The position numbers and the translations under genes were made by a program. The notes beneath the pieces are model-generated. The model was not told the DNA's origin and made no database searches. It saw only the letters and a list, made by a program, of their open reading frames with translations. A stretch of DNA of 55,490 nt from Paracoccaceae bacterium. Its GTDB lineage: Bacteria > Pseudomonadota > Alphaproteobacteria > Rhodobacterales > Rhodobacteraceae. Shown piece after piece: positions 43,730-52,449 of this stretch. The stretch's first letter is position 1; each line of letters begins with the position of its first letter. The stretch lies in NCBI GenBank assembly GCA_020832445.1, contig JAFIEO010000086.1, forward strand, positions 1 through 55,490, read 5' to 3'.

Positions 43730-44731
43730 ATGATGCCAGCTTACAAATACGCCATCATCCTGGCTGTGGCACTTGTGGCCCTGCTGGGGCTGGCACTTTG
43801 GCATATGTTCAGTGGCCCGCGCCCGCTATCGGCGAACGATCGTGCAGCGCTTTACACAACACCCCTTTCCGCACCGCAGTCCGGCCAGACCGTTTATCAC
43901 CTTGGCCATAGTCTGGTGGGCCATGATATTCCGGCATTCATCACGCAACTGGCGGAAAGCGCGGGGTTTGGGGGCCATGGTTTCAACAGCCAGCTTGGTT
44001 GGGGCACCAGCCTGCGCGAGCACTGGGACCCCGCCCATCCGGTCAACGGGTTTGACGACATGAACGCCACACAAGTCTGGCGCGACCCGCATGAGGCGCT
44101 GGACTCGGGCGAGTATGACATCTTCATCATGACCGAGATGGTAGAGTTGAACGACGCCATTCGCTGGCACGATTCCGCGCGCTATGCCCGCCTATGGGCG
44201 ACCAAGGCCCGCGCGGGCAGGCCCGACATACGCATCTACATGTATGAATCATGGCCGCATCTGACCACGTTGGATGAGTGGTTGCACCGGCTGGACACCG
44301 ACCCAGACGCATTATGGGAAGGCACCATTCTGGCGCAGGCCATGGCGCAACCTGATACTGGCGTCATCCATGTCATCCCCGTGGGCCGCGTCATGGCGGC
44401 ACTGACGCGCGCTGTCGCAGCCCAAGGCGGGGTTGCGGGCATGGCTGACCACACAGATTTATTTGCCCGCACCCCGACTGGCGATCTGGATCCTATCCAT
44501 CTGAATGATGTGGGGAATTATCTGGTCGCGCTTACACATTTTGCGGTGTTGTATCATCATGACCCGCGTGAAATGCCGCATGAGTTGCGGCGCGCAGATG
44601 GCAGCATGGCACAAGCCCCGCCCTCTGAGTTGGCAGAACTGATGCAGGAAACCGTGTGGTCGGTCACACGCGCCTTGCCAGTCACGGGGCTGGGCATATC
44701 GCCATCATATTCAGGCGCGCCCTTGCAATGA
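43730..44731 (+). CDS. Membrane-anchored or secreted SGNH-like hydrolase of unknown substrate
   Basis: The 333-residue protein has an N-terminal hydrophobic segment (about residues 6-26, KYAIILAVALVALLGLALWHM). A candidate SGNH nucleophile block follows (VYHLGHSLVGHDI, about 56-68, Ser after GH), then MTEMVELNDAIRWHDS, and a late D-x-x-H block (LDPIHLNDVGNYLVALTHF). This spacing fits esterase/lipase or O-acetyl hydrolase enzymes, but the match is weak and I would not fix a family. It lies between two glycosyltransferase genes and overlaps the GT2 gene by ATGA, so it may remove or move acyl groups on the glycan. Confidence 0.65.
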   Translation: MMPAYKYAIILAVALVALLGLALWHMFSGPRPLSANDRAALYTTPLSAPQSGQTVYHLGHSLVGHDIPAFITQLAESAGFGGHGFNSQLGWGTSLREHWDPAHPVNGFDDMNATQVWRDPHEALDSGEYDIFIMTEMVELNDAIRWHDSARYARLWATKARAGRPDIRIYMYESWPHLTTLDEWLHRLDTDPDALWEGTILAQAMAQPDTGVIHVIPVGRVMAALTRAVAAQGGVAGMADHTDLFARTPTGDLDPIHLNDVGNYLVALTHFAVLYHHDPREMPHELRRADGSMAQAPPSELAELMQETVWSVTRALPVTGLGISPSYSGAPLQ

Positions 44732-45561
44732 CGCAGGTTGTTTCAGTGATCATTCCAGCCAGCAATGAAGGGCAGTATATCGGGGCCTGCCTGAAGGCTG
44801 TTCTGGCGTCCAGCCCGCTGCCGCGCCACACAATGGAAGTGCTGGTTGTGGCGAATGGCTGCAACGATGACACTGTTGCGGTGGCCCATCGGTTCACAGA
44901 CGCGGCTGAACAACGCGGCTGGTCTTTGCATGTTCTGGACCTGCCTGCGGGAAACAAGATCAAGGCACTGAACGCGGGCGACCACTGCGCAACGGGGTAT
45001 ATCCGCGTCTATCTGGATGCCGATGTGATCGTCAGCCCGGATGTGCTGGCAGACCTGACTGATGCGCTCGCGTCCGGCAAGCCGCTATATGGTTCTGGCA
45101 CACCGCGCATTCCAGCCCCTGCCAGTTGGGTGACCGCACAATATGCCCGCTTTTGGCAACGCCTGCCATTTGCCAGGTCCAACGCTGCGGGGTTTGGCCT
45201 TTTTGCAGTCAACGCGGCGGGGCGGCAGCGCTGGGACCAGTTTCCCGACATTATTTCAGACGACACCTTTGTGCGGTTGCAGTTTGCACCGCACGAACGT
45301 GTGCAAGTGGGCGCGACCTATGACTGGCCCATGGTAGAAGGACTGGCGCGGCTGGTCCGCGTGCGGCGCAGGCAGGATCAGGGACTTGCGCAGCTTGCCG
45401 CGCTGTTCCCTGATCTGATGCAGAACGACGACAAGCCGCGCCCGGACGTCCGGGCCTTGCTGAAGGCCGACCCTGTCGGGTTTGGCGTCTATGCCGTCAT
45501 TTCAGCACTTGTGCGGCTGACCCGCAGGCGCAACCACACCGGTTGGGCGCGCGGGCGCTGA
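44728..45561 (+). CDS. GT2-type glycosyltransferase
   Basis: This 277-residue family-2 glycosyltransferase has the nucleotide-sugar site VSVIIPASNEGQYIGACLKAVLAS, a VVANGCNDDT stretch and the metal-binding YLDADVIVSPDVLADL (DxD). A later SDDTFVRLQF provides the acid-base region. A C-terminal hydrophobic stretch (VGFGVYAVISALVRLTRR) may associate with the membrane. I start it at ATG 44728, overlapping the previous stop as ATGA; an in-frame extension to 44656 lies within the SGNH-like gene. It probably builds a lipid-linked or exported polysaccharide. Confidence 0.88.
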   Translation: MTQVVSVIIPASNEGQYIGACLKAVLASSPLPRHTMEVLVVANGCNDDTVAVAHRFTDAAEQRGWSLHVLDLPAGNKIKALNAGDHCATGYIRVYLDADVIVSPDVLADLTDALASGKPLYGSGTPRIPAPASWVTAQYARFWQRLPFARSNAAGFGLFAVNAAGRQRWDQFPDIISDDTFVRLQFAPHERVQVGATYDWPMVEGLARLVRVRRRQDQGLAQLAALFPDLMQNDDKPRPDVRALLKADPVGFGVYAVISALVRLTRRRNHTGWARGR

Positions 45562-45828
45562 AGGTGGGTTGGGGCTGCATGGCAGGGCAAATAGTGGCCT
45601 TTTGCGGACATTCGCAGTTGGACTAAGCCCGCGCTATCGGTGGGCCGGGGTCTGTCGATCCGACATTATAAGAATGCAGTTTATGCGGGCTGCATATCCT
45701 TACTTCAAAGGCTTGGCCCGCCATCAGCCAAATCGGCAGGCCGCGGGACGCCCCACCGTTGGCGCGGCGGGCTGCGCCCTTGATTCCGCGCCTTGGGGTG
45801 TCAGCTTCAGGCCAAACACATCTGCACC
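45562..45828. other. Intergenic region without a supported gene
   Basis: The 267 bases between the GT2 stop and the thiX stop are flanked by convergent genes. A 91-codon open frame (45569-45844) exists but has no ribosome site, no recognisable family and high Arg/Pro content. I see no clear terminator with a T tract. It may be the decayed remains of an older gene or repeat. Confidence 0.4.
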
Positions 45829-46587
45829 CTATTTTTCACCCTGATCCGGTCGCGTTAGTCTTCGAATAACAGCCTCGAAGATGAAAAACAGCGTCAGGCT
45901 TAACCCTGCCAGCACCAGCAGGGACGCGAACATCAGGTCAGTCTGCCCGCGACCATTGGCCATCAGCATCAGGTAGCCCAATCCGCGCGAAGACCCCACC
46001 CATTCACCGATCACAACCGCGAAAGGCGCATAGACCACCGCAAGCCGCAATCCCGATGCAAGCGATGGCAGCGCGTGCGGCACCTGCAACCAGATCAGAC
46101 GGCGCAAGGGGGTCGCGCGCATAAGCTGCGCCATATCTGTAAGGGGCGCAGGAAGGCGCATCAACCCGTCGAAAAAGGCCGATGTGACAGGGAAATAAAT
46201 CACCAGCATGACCATCACGATTTTGGACGGGGCACCATAGCCCAGCCATAACGTGATAACGGGGGCCAGTGCGAAAACCGGAACCGCCTGCGCGAAAATC
46301 AGCAAGGGACGCAGCAGCAAGCGCGCACCGGGCGACAGGGCAAGGTTCAGGGCTGTTGCCACCCCAAGCGCCACACCTGCGGCAAGGCCCGTCAGCAAAT
46401 TTACCACTGTAAAGCGCGCATTCTGCGCAAGCATGCCCGCATTGTTCCACAGGCTTTCGGCCACGCGCGCAGGACCGGGCAAAATGAACGCGGGCACACC
46501 ACTGGCCCAGACCACGCCCTGCCACAATGCCAGTCCGAAGCCCAGCGCCAGCAGACCGCGCACAATCCCCCCCACACTACCATTCAT
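45829..46587 (-). CDS. thiX: Pyrimidine ABC transporter permease ThiX (SsuC family)
   Basis: The 252-residue permease has six predicted helices and the EAA loop LMRATPLRRLIWLQVPHALPSL (about 150-171) of the SsuC/TauC/ThiX family. Together with ThiY (binding protein) and ThiZ (ATPase) it imports the thiamin pyrimidine precursor N-formyl-4-amino-5-aminomethyl-2-methylpyrimidine in the characterised system. It is the last gene of the thiamin operon and its start overlaps thiZ by four bases. The substrate call rests on the operon, since the permease family also carries sulfonates and taurine. Confidence 0.88.
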   Translation of the reverse strand: MNGSVGGIVRGLLALGFGLALWQGVVWASGVPAFILPGPARVAESLWNNAGMLAQNARFTVVNLLTGLAAGVALGVATALNLALSPGARLLLRPLLIFAQAVPVFALAPVITLWLGYGAPSKIVMVMLVIYFPVTSAFFDGLMRLPAPLTDMAQLMRATPLRRLIWLQVPHALPSLASGLRLAVVYAPFAVVIGEWVGSSRGLGYLMLMANGRGQTDLMFASLLVLAGLSLTLFFIFEAVIRRLTRPDQGEK

Positions 46588-47312
46588 GCCGCGTGCATCC
46601 CGTGTAGCCGTGCCAGCAAACGCCCCTGCATGGCCAGCGTTGCCTTATCGTTGTAACTGCGCGGGGGGGGCGTTTCGGGCAGATCCAGCGCGCAGGCCCC
46701 GTCGGGCGACAGCAGCCATGCTTTGTCTGCCAGCCGCACGGCTTCCAGCGGGTCATGCGTGATGAGCACCACTGTGCGCGTGGCAAGCATGCGCGCGGCC
46801 AGATCCTGCATGGCCAGTCGTGTCGCGGCATCCAGCGCGGAAAACGGTTCATCCAGCACCACGACAGGGCAATCCTCGATCAGGGTGCGGGCCAGTGCCA
46901 CGCGCTGGCGTTGCCCCCCCGACAAGGTGGCAGGGCGGCGATGTATCAATCCGCCCAGCCCCAATTCTGCCAGCAGCGCCCGCGCGCGCGCCGTGTCAGG
47001 CGCCTGCCCGCGCAGGCGTGCGCCAATGGTGACATTATGCAGCACGCTCGCCCATGGCAAAAGCTGCCCGTCCTGCGCCATCATGGCCACCCGCCCGCTC
47101 AACGGAACCGCATCACTGGCGCGGCACTCCCCTTGCAAGTGAAACGGTCCTGCCAGCCCCGCGACCAGCCGCCCCAGCGTGGATTTGCCCACACCGGACG
47201 GCCCCAGCAGGCACGACCACTGACCGGCGGGGAAATCCAGCCCAAGGTTGCGGATCAGCGCAACCTGCCCCAGCCACAGGTCGCCACTGATATGCAGGGC
47301 GGGCGCATTCAT
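46584..47312 (-). CDS. thiZ: Pyrimidine ABC transporter ATP-binding protein ThiZ
   Basis: The 242-residue ATPase has Walker A (LLGPSGVGKSTLGRLVAG), the signature LSGGQRQRVALARTL and Walker B (VVVLDEPFSALD), with the switch region VLITHDPLEA. I start it at ATG 47312 (MNAPALHISG), where it overlaps the tenA stop as ATGA; the longer frame reads inside tenA. It powers import by ThiX with ThiY. Its length and place between tenA and thiX are typical of thiamin-salvage operons. Confidence 0.9.
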   Translation of the reverse strand: MNAPALHISGDLWLGQVALIRNLGLDFPAGQWSCLLGPSGVGKSTLGRLVAGLAGPFHLQGECRASDAVPLSGRVAMMAQDGQLLPWASVLHNVTIGARLRGQAPDTARARALLAELGLGGLIHRRPATLSGGQRQRVALARTLIEDCPVVVLDEPFSALDAATRLAMQDLAARMLATRTVVLITHDPLEAVRLADKAWLLSPDGACALDLPETPPPRSYNDKATLAMQGRLLARLHGMHAA

Positions 47313-47983
47313 GGCCCTGCAAGCCCCATGTCCCAAAAGCCTACTTCCAGCGCCGTGGCGGTGGCAAACCGTTGTGCCAGATGCGCAGCACAGGGCAGGC
47401 TGTGCCATTGCGCTCCCAGCCGGTAGACCAGCGCATCATCAATCAGCGCACCAACATCACGGCACAGGCCCTGATATTCCGCCCCGCCATAGGTTTCGAT
47501 CCACTCCGAATACGGCCCGCCACTGCCCGCCAGCCGCGCGCCAATTTCGCCATATCCCAGCACACAGGGCGCAAGCGCGGCCATCAGGTCCAGAAAATCA
47601 CCCGAGTAGCCCGCTTCCAGAACATAGCGGGTATAGGCCAGATTGGCGGGCGCTTCGACTGTCGCTTCCAATGCGGCGGCGTCAATCCCCTCGCGCGCGC
47701 AGATGTCCAGATGCAGCGGCATTTCATGATGCACCAGCGCGTGAACGGTGCCTGATGCTGCACGCATTTCCGACAAATTGCCCGCCTTGACAGCCGCCAA
47801 CGCCCATGCGCGGGAAAAATGGATCAGGAACACATAATCCTGTCGCAGGTAGTGCAGGAAATTATCCTTCGGCAAGGTGCCCTGACGCAGCCCTTCGACA
47901 AAATCGTGATGGGTATAGGCCCGCCATTGCGGCGCGTGATCGCGCCACAGGGCGAAGGCATGGCCATAATCAGGCGCACTCAT
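47309..47983 (-). CDS. tenA: TenA-family aminopyrimidine aminohydrolase
   Basis: TenA hydrolyses 4-amino-5-aminomethyl-2-methylpyrimidine to HMP, letting the cell recycle thiamin breakdown products. The 224-residue protein has FLHYLRQDYVFLIHFSRAWALAA near residue 40 and the catalytic Cys in AALAPCVLGYGEIG (about residue 139). A Glu-rich ending, ATALEVGFWDMGL, is also family-like. It lies between the binding-protein gene and the ATPase gene, matching import of a pyrimidine breakdown product. The deformylase that makes its substrate (YlmB-like) is not in the window. Confidence 0.9.
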   Translation of the reverse strand: MSAPDYGHAFALWRDHAPQWRAYTHHDFVEGLRQGTLPKDNFLHYLRQDYVFLIHFSRAWALAAVKAGNLSEMRAASGTVHALVHHEMPLHLDICAREGIDAAALEATVEAPANLAYTRYVLEAGYSGDFLDLMAALAPCVLGYGEIGARLAGSGGPYSEWIETYGGAEYQGLCRDVGALIDDALVYRLGAQWHSLPCAAHLAQRFATATALEVGFWDMGLAGP

Positions 47984-48930
47984 TGCCCGCCGCCTGCTGT
48001 GACATCAACGGCCAGATCACTGACAGACAACCCGCCCGCTGTTGCGCCGCGCTGCGCAAGGAACGCTTCAAAGCGCGCATAGCGGCCTGCATCAAGGGCG
48101 GCGGGGCGGGTGGCAAAACGCGGCCATGTGTCGCCCCATGCGCGGATGTTCAGTTCGGTCTGCAATTCGCTGGCTGTCGCCGCAAAAATATCCCACGCCT
48201 GTTCGGGGTGGTTCAGGATGAACCCTGTCGCGCGTTCGGTCGCATCCAGAAAACGTGCGATGACCTGCGCATCCATGCGGTCGGGATTGGCAACATAGAT
48301 CAGTTCGTCATAGGCGGGCACACCTTCGGCTTCGGGGTAGAAGCAGCGCCCCTCGGTCCCTTCGATCTGAAGCTGGTTCAACTCGAAATTGCGGAATGCG
48401 CCGATCACGCCATCCACCTGCCCCGACATCAGCGCGGGCGAGATGGACCAGCCTATATTGATCTGCTCTACATCACCGGGTTCCATGCCGTGATGAGCCA
48501 GCATTGCGTCCAGCATCACTTCCTGCACGCCCGCCACGGCAAACCCCACCTTGCCGCCCTTCAGGTCGGCCATATCCTGCACCGGCCCGTCTGCCAGCAC
48601 CACAAGACAGGTCAGCGGTGTGGAAATCAGCGTGCCCACGCGGCGCAGGGGCAGATCATTGTGACGGCTAAGGTGCAGTTGCGGCTGATAGGAAATCGCC
48701 AGATCTACACGGCCCGCTGCCACCATGCGCGGCGGGTCGTTGGGGTCGGACGGGGTGACAGTTTCCACCTCCAGCCCCGCATCGGCGAAATAGCCCAGTT
48801 CCTGCGCAAGGATAATCGGTGCGTGGTCGGGGTTCACAAACCAGTCCAGCATCACGCTAAGGCGGTCTTGGGCCGCAGCAGGCAGGGCAGTGGTGGCAAC
48901 AAGGGCCAGCGCGGCCAAGGGGTATTTCAT
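47980..48930 (-). CDS. thiY: Pyrimidine ABC transporter substrate-binding protein ThiY (NMT1/THI5-like)
   Basis: ThiY captures formylaminopyrimidine in the periplasm. The 316-residue protein has a signal peptide (MKYPLAALALVATTALPAAAQ). The NMT1/THI5-like domain follows: LDWFVNPDHAPIILAQELGYF, VDLAISYQPQLHLSRHNDL, GKVGFAVAGVQEVMLDAML. I start it at ATG 48930, because AAAGGA lies six bases before it; an ATG at 48945 overlaps the thiF stop but has no ribosome site. The WFVNPDHAPI segment matches the pyrimidine-binding family, which supports the substrate call. Confidence 0.9.
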   Translation of the reverse strand: MKYPLAALALVATTALPAAAQDRLSVMLDWFVNPDHAPIILAQELGYFADAGLEVETVTPSDPNDPPRMVAAGRVDLAISYQPQLHLSRHNDLPLRRVGTLISTPLTCLVVLADGPVQDMADLKGGKVGFAVAGVQEVMLDAMLAHHGMEPGDVEQINIGWSISPALMSGQVDGVIGAFRNFELNQLQIEGTEGRCFYPEAEGVPAYDELIYVANPDRMDAQVIARFLDATERATGFILNHPEQAWDIFAATASELQTELNIRAWGDTWPRFATRPAALDAGRYARFEAFLAQRGATAGGLSVSDLAVDVTAGGGQ

Positions 48931-48941
48931 GAAATATCCTT

Positions 48942-49898
48942 TCATTCGTCGGTCAGGGCCAGCAGGGCAATTTGCCCCGACCAGCAGGTTTGCAGCGCCT
49001 GCCCCGCATTATGCGCGCGCAAGCCTGTGGCGCAGGCCAGCACCACGCGGCAGCCCGCAGGCGGGGCAAGGGTGGTAATGCTTTCGGGCAGGATATGGCG
49101 GGCATCAGGGCTGAAGGGCGCGGATTCCGCGCGCAGATCAATCAGCAGGTCATCCGCACGGGTCTGGCTGCGCGCGATGAAGGGCAAGGGCGCATCAGGT
49201 TCAGGCGCGCGGTCAAACCGGAAGCCCCCCATACGCCAGCGCGCCGCATCAAGGCTTATAAGCTGGCCCAAGGGGCTGGGCGTCAGGCCCAATAGCACAG
49301 ACAGCGCCATTTGCGCCTGCATCGCGCCAATCGCGCCCACAACCGGCCCCATGACGCCCGCTGTGGCGCAGGTGGCACCGCGTTCGGGCAGGTCGGGAAA
49401 GATGGCGCGCAGGCTGGGCGCACCACCGCAACACCCCGCCACATAGCCCGACCGCGCCAGCGCGCTGGCCGTGATCAGCGGTTTGCCCATGTCGCGGCAG
49501 ATGTCGGACAATGTCAGGCTGGCGGCGAATGTATCGGCGCAATCCAGCACCAGATCAGCGCCCGCCACCCATTCGGGCGCAGTCGCGGGGTCCAGCCATG
49601 CGACATGCGCACTCAGCGCCACATCGGGGTTCAGCATTGATATGGCAGCGGCTGCGGCCTGCGCTTTGGGCTGGCCCAACTGGTCCATGCGATACAGGGG
49701 CTGGCGGTGCAGATTGCCAATCTCGACATGGTCGCCATCAACCAGCGTGATGTGCCCCACGCCCGCACCCGCCAGATATTGCAGCACCGGCACGCCCAAG
49801 CCCCCTGCGCCCACGACCAGCACATGCGACCGCGCCAGTCGTTCCTGCCCATCCGCGCCAATTTCGGGCAGCACCATCTGGCGGGCATAGCGGGTCAT
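48942..49898 (-). CDS. thiF: ThiF adenylyltransferase fused to a C-terminal rhodanese-like domain
   Basis: ThiF adenylates the ThiS C-terminus so it can take up sulfur. The 318-residue protein has an E1-type domain with SHVLVVGAGGLGVPVLQYLAGAG (about 27-50), VEIGNLHRQPLYRM and the catalytic Cys region ATCATAGVMGPVVG. The last 75 residues form a rhodanese-like domain with LLIDLRAESAPF and CATGLRAHNAG, whose Cys could carry the persulfide. The paired CxxC zinc sites of MoeB/ThiF proteins are missing. I start it at ATG 49898, overlapping thiE by ATGA; the longer frame reads inside thiE. Confidence 0.9.
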   Translation of the reverse strand: MTRYARQMVLPEIGADGQERLARSHVLVVGAGGLGVPVLQYLAGAGVGHITLVDGDHVEIGNLHRQPLYRMDQLGQPKAQAAAAAISMLNPDVALSAHVAWLDPATAPEWVAGADLVLDCADTFAASLTLSDICRDMGKPLITASALARSGYVAGCCGGAPSLRAIFPDLPERGATCATAGVMGPVVGAIGAMQAQMALSVLLGLTPSPLGQLISLDAARWRMGGFRFDRAPEPDAPLPFIARSQTRADDLLIDLRAESAPFSPDARHILPESITTLAPPAGCRVVLACATGLRAHNAGQALQTCWSGQIALLALTDE

Positions 49899-50491
49899 GC
49901 GCACACCGCCAGCCAGTCGCGCATGCGCCCTTCGGGGTCTGGGTTCAGCGTGATGTCGGTGACAGCCGCGACAGTATCCGCGCCCGCCGCAAACGCCCCC
50001 GCCGCGCGTTCCACGGACATACCGCCAATGGCGCAAAGCGGTATGTCGCCCACCAGCCGCTTCCATTCAGTGACGCGCTCCAACCCTTGCTGGTGCCATT
50101 TCATCTGTTTCAATATCGTCGGATAGACCGGCCCAAGCGCGATATAATCGGGCGCAAGCGCCAATGCGCGGTCAAGTTCGGCATGGTCATGGGTGGAAAT
50201 GCCCACACGCAGACCTGCGCGCCGGATCGCGGCCATGTCGGCGCTGTCCAGATCTTCCTGCCCCAGATGCAGCCAGTCCGCGCCTTCGTCTATCGCCAGT
50301 TGCCAGTAGTCATTCACCACCATCGCGGCACCATGCTGGCGCGCAAGGGCCAGCCCTGCGCGAATGTCCAGCCGCAGCGCATCGGGGTCGCGTTCCTTGA
50401 TACGCAGCTGCACCAGTTTCACGCCCAGTGGCAGGGCGCGGGCCATCCAGTCCACAGTGTCGAATACAGGATAAAAACGCGGCAATGTCAT
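49895..50491 (-). CDS. thiE: Thiamine-phosphate synthase
   Basis: ThiE joins HMP pyrophosphate and thiazole phosphate to make thiamin phosphate. The 198-residue TIM-barrel protein has [18 protein letters not shown], the [25 protein letters not shown] segment with phosphate- and Mg-binding residues, and [10 protein letters not shown] and [12 protein letters not shown] start it at ATG 50491, which overlaps the thiG stop as ATGA with GGAAAGG seven bases before it; an ATG two codons upstream (50497) is possible. It precedes thiF in the operon. Confidence 0.93.
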   Translation of the reverse strand: MTLPRFYPVFDTVDWMARALPLGVKLVQLRIKERDPDALRLDIRAGLALARQHGAAMVVNDYWQLAIDEGADWLHLGQEDLDSADMAAIRRAGLRVGISTHDHAELDRALALAPDYIALGPVYPTILKQMKWHQQGLERVTEWKRLVGDIPLCAIGGMSVERAAGAFAAGADTVAAVTDITLNPDPEGRMRDWLAVCA

Positions 50492-51252
50492 AGCCATGCC
50501 TTTCCGATCAGCGGGGTTGACGGGGTGGCCATGTCGCGCGGTTCCATCGGGTCGGCGGTGCGGGCCAGGGCACCTGCGCTGGCCGCCATACCAAACGCGC
50601 GCGCCATGGCAACCGGATCACCGGCCTGCGCCACGGCGGTGTTCAGCAAGACCGCATCAAACCCTAATTCCATCGCGGCGGCTGCATGGCTGGGCAGGCC
50701 AAGGCCCGCGTCAATAACCATGGGAATGTCAGGAAAGGCCGCGCGCAGGGTTTTCAGCCCGTAGCGATTGTTCAGCCCCAGACCGGACCCGATGGGCGCA
50801 CCCCATGGCATAAGCACCTTGCAGCCCGCATCAACCAGACGCTGCGCCAGAACCTGATCTTCGGTCATATAGGGAAACACGTTGAACCCGTCAGCGGCAA
50901 GGGTTTCGGCCGCATTCAGCAATCCGAACGGGTCGGGCTGTAACGTGTCAGCATTGCCGATGACTTCCAGTTTGATCCAGTTTGTCTCAAACACCTCGCG
51001 CGCCATTTGGGCGGTGGTGACGGCTTCGCGCGCGCTGTGGCAGCCTGCGGTATTGGGCAGCACATGCACCCCCAGCCCGCGGATGATGTCCCAAAACGCC
51101 TGCCCCTGCCCGCTTTCGCGGCGCAGCGACACAGTGGCGACCGATGCGCCGGACGCGCGGAACGCGGCTTCCATCACGGCGGGCGACGGGTATTGCGCCG
51201 TGCCCAGCATCAAGGGGCTGTTCAGTGTTACGCCATAGAAATCACCCATCAT
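50488..51252 (-). CDS. thiG: Thiazole synthase
   Basis: ThiG condenses 1-deoxy-xylulose 5-phosphate, dehydroglycine and the sulfur of ThiS thiocarboxylate into thiazole phosphate. The 254-residue protein begins [20 protein letters not shown] and has [12 protein letters not shown]. The Schiff-base Lys is in [10 protein letters not shown] (about residue 95), with [21 protein letters not shown] and [19 protein letters not shown] later. A GAAGGA ribosome site lies five bases upstream of the ATG. It follows thiS after 41 bases, the only real gap in the operon. Confidence 0.95.
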   Translation of the reverse strand: MMGDFYGVTLNSPLMLGTAQYPSPAVMEAAFRASGASVATVSLRRESGQGQAFWDIIRGLGVHVLPNTAGCHSAREAVTTAQMAREVFETNWIKLEVIGNADTLQPDPFGLLNAAETLAADGFNVFPYMTEDQVLAQRLVDAGCKVLMPWGAPIGSGLGLNNRYGLKTLRAAFPDIPMVIDAGLGLPSHAAAAMELGFDAVLLNTAVAQAGDPVAMARAFGMAASAGALARTADPMEPRDMATPSTPLIGKAWL

Positions 51253-51293
51253 CGCAGTCCTTCAAACAGTGCATCTGTGTCTGCGCCATACGC

Positions 51294-51491
51294 CTAGCCG
51301 CCTTGCATGGGGGCCAGCACTTCCAGCCGGTCACCGTCAGACAGGTCTGTTGTGGCGCGGGCTGCTTTTGGCAGGAATTCCCCGTTCAGGGCGGTGGCCA
51401 CGCGCGCGCCCTGCCAGCCCAGTTCGCGCAAGGCGTCCTCGACATTTCTGGCCAGCACATTCTGTGCGTCGCCGTTCACTTCAATCTTCAT
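51294..51491 (-). CDS. thiS: Sulfur carrier protein ThiS
   Basis: This 65-residue beta-grasp protein ends in Gly-Gly (LAPMQGG), the site that is adenylated by ThiF and turned into a thiocarboxylate. The N-terminal MKIEVNGDAQ and the VATALNGEFLPKAA stretch fit the family. Its ATG (51491) overlaps the thiO stop by eleven bases and a GGGGGA ribosome site lies eight bases upstream. It supplies sulfur to ThiG. Confidence 0.93.
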   Translation of the reverse strand: MKIEVNGDAQNVLARNVEDALRELGWQGARVATALNGEFLPKAARATTDLSDGDRLEVLAPMQGG

Positions 51492-52449
51492 GGAACAAAT
51501 CCCCCTTGATGCCGTGGGTCAGGAAATCCGCCGCCTGTTGCGCCAATGCAGGTGCCATCAGATAGCCGTGCCGGAACAAGCCGTTCAGGTGCAAAACCCG
51601 CCCCTGCCGGACCACGCGCGGCACATTATCGGCAAAGGCTGGGCGCAAGTCCGCGCCGGTTTCCAGCACCTCGGATTCAGCAAAACGCGGGTCCAGCGCA
51701 TAGGCCGCAGACAGCAGTTCAAGCGTGGATCGCGCCGAAATTCCGCGCCGGTCCGTGCTTTCGATCTGGGTTGCGCCCAGCATATAGACGCCATTCGCGC
51801 GCGGCACGATATACAGCGGATGGCGCGGGTGCAGCAGGCGCACAGGGCGGGTCAGTGCAATATCGGGCGCGCGCAAAACCACCATTTCGCCCCGCACACC
51901 GCGCAACCCCGGCACAGGGCTTGCCATGCCGCGCGCATCGATGACAGCGCCGGTAATGTCATCAGGCGTGACATCCCCGTGTTCAATGCTGACGCCCCGC
52001 CCCTTCAGCGCGGCCACCAGATCAGCAAGCGCATCACGCGGGTCCAGATGGGCCTCAGCGCCAAAGAACAGCGCCTGCGCGGGGCCGGTCAGGTCAGGCT
52101 CCAGATCGGCCAGCCCCTCGCTGACCAAATCATGCCCGCTGGTGCGGCGGGCAAAGCGCGCCAGTTCGGCCCGATCGCGTTCCAGTGCCACGACAAGCGA
52201 TCCTCGATAGATCACAGTCGTCACCTCTGCCCAGGCGGCGGCAGCCTGCTGGCCATGTGCAACAACGGGGGCTTCGGCGACCGCCCCTTCGCAAAACGGG
52301 GCCAGCATGCCCCCTGCCCACCATGAACACCCATGCGGGCCGGGCGCGCCGTTGCGGTCAATCAGGCGCACACCCGCACCGGCCTTGCACAATGCCCAAG
52401 CGGCCCAAAGCCCTGCTACACCGGCCCCGATGATGGTAACATCAGCCAT
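51481..52449 (-). CDS. thiO: Glycine oxidase ThiO
   Basis: ThiO is an FAD oxidase that makes dehydroglycine from glycine, an input for ThiG. The 322-residue protein has the FAD dinucleotide fold (DVTIIGAGVAGLWAAWALCKAGAGVRLID), a WWAGGMLAPF stretch and a C-terminal VVRQGRVLHLNGLFRHGYLMAP that closes the flavin site. I start it at ATG 52449, overlapping the thiD stop by eight bases; the longer frame reads inside thiD. Use of ThiO rather than ThiH implies aerobic thiazole synthesis. Confidence 0.92.
   Translation of the reverse strand: MADVTIIGAGVAGLWAAWALCKAGAGVRLIDRNGAPGPHGCSWWAGGMLAPFCEGAVAEAPVVAHGQQAAAAWAEVTTVIYRGSLVVALERDRAELARFARRTSGHDLVSEGLADLEPDLTGPAQALFFGAEAHLDPRDALADLVAALKGRGVSIEHGDVTPDDITGAVIDARGMASPVPGLRGVRGEMVVLRAPDIALTRPVRLLHPRHPLYIVPRANGVYMLGATQIESTDRRGISARSTLELLSAAYALDPRFAESEVLETGADLRPAFADNVPRVVRQGRVLHLNGLFRHGYLMAPALAQQAADFLTHGIKGDLFHED

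Noticed and set aside
45569-45844. 91-codon frame between the GT2 gene and thiX
   Set aside because: No ribosome site, no family, and it runs over the thiX stop; recorded only as part of the gap.
47806-49446. 546-codon plus-strand frame opposite thiY and thiF
   Set aside because: Shadow of two identified thiamin genes; Gln/Arg/His-rich composition.
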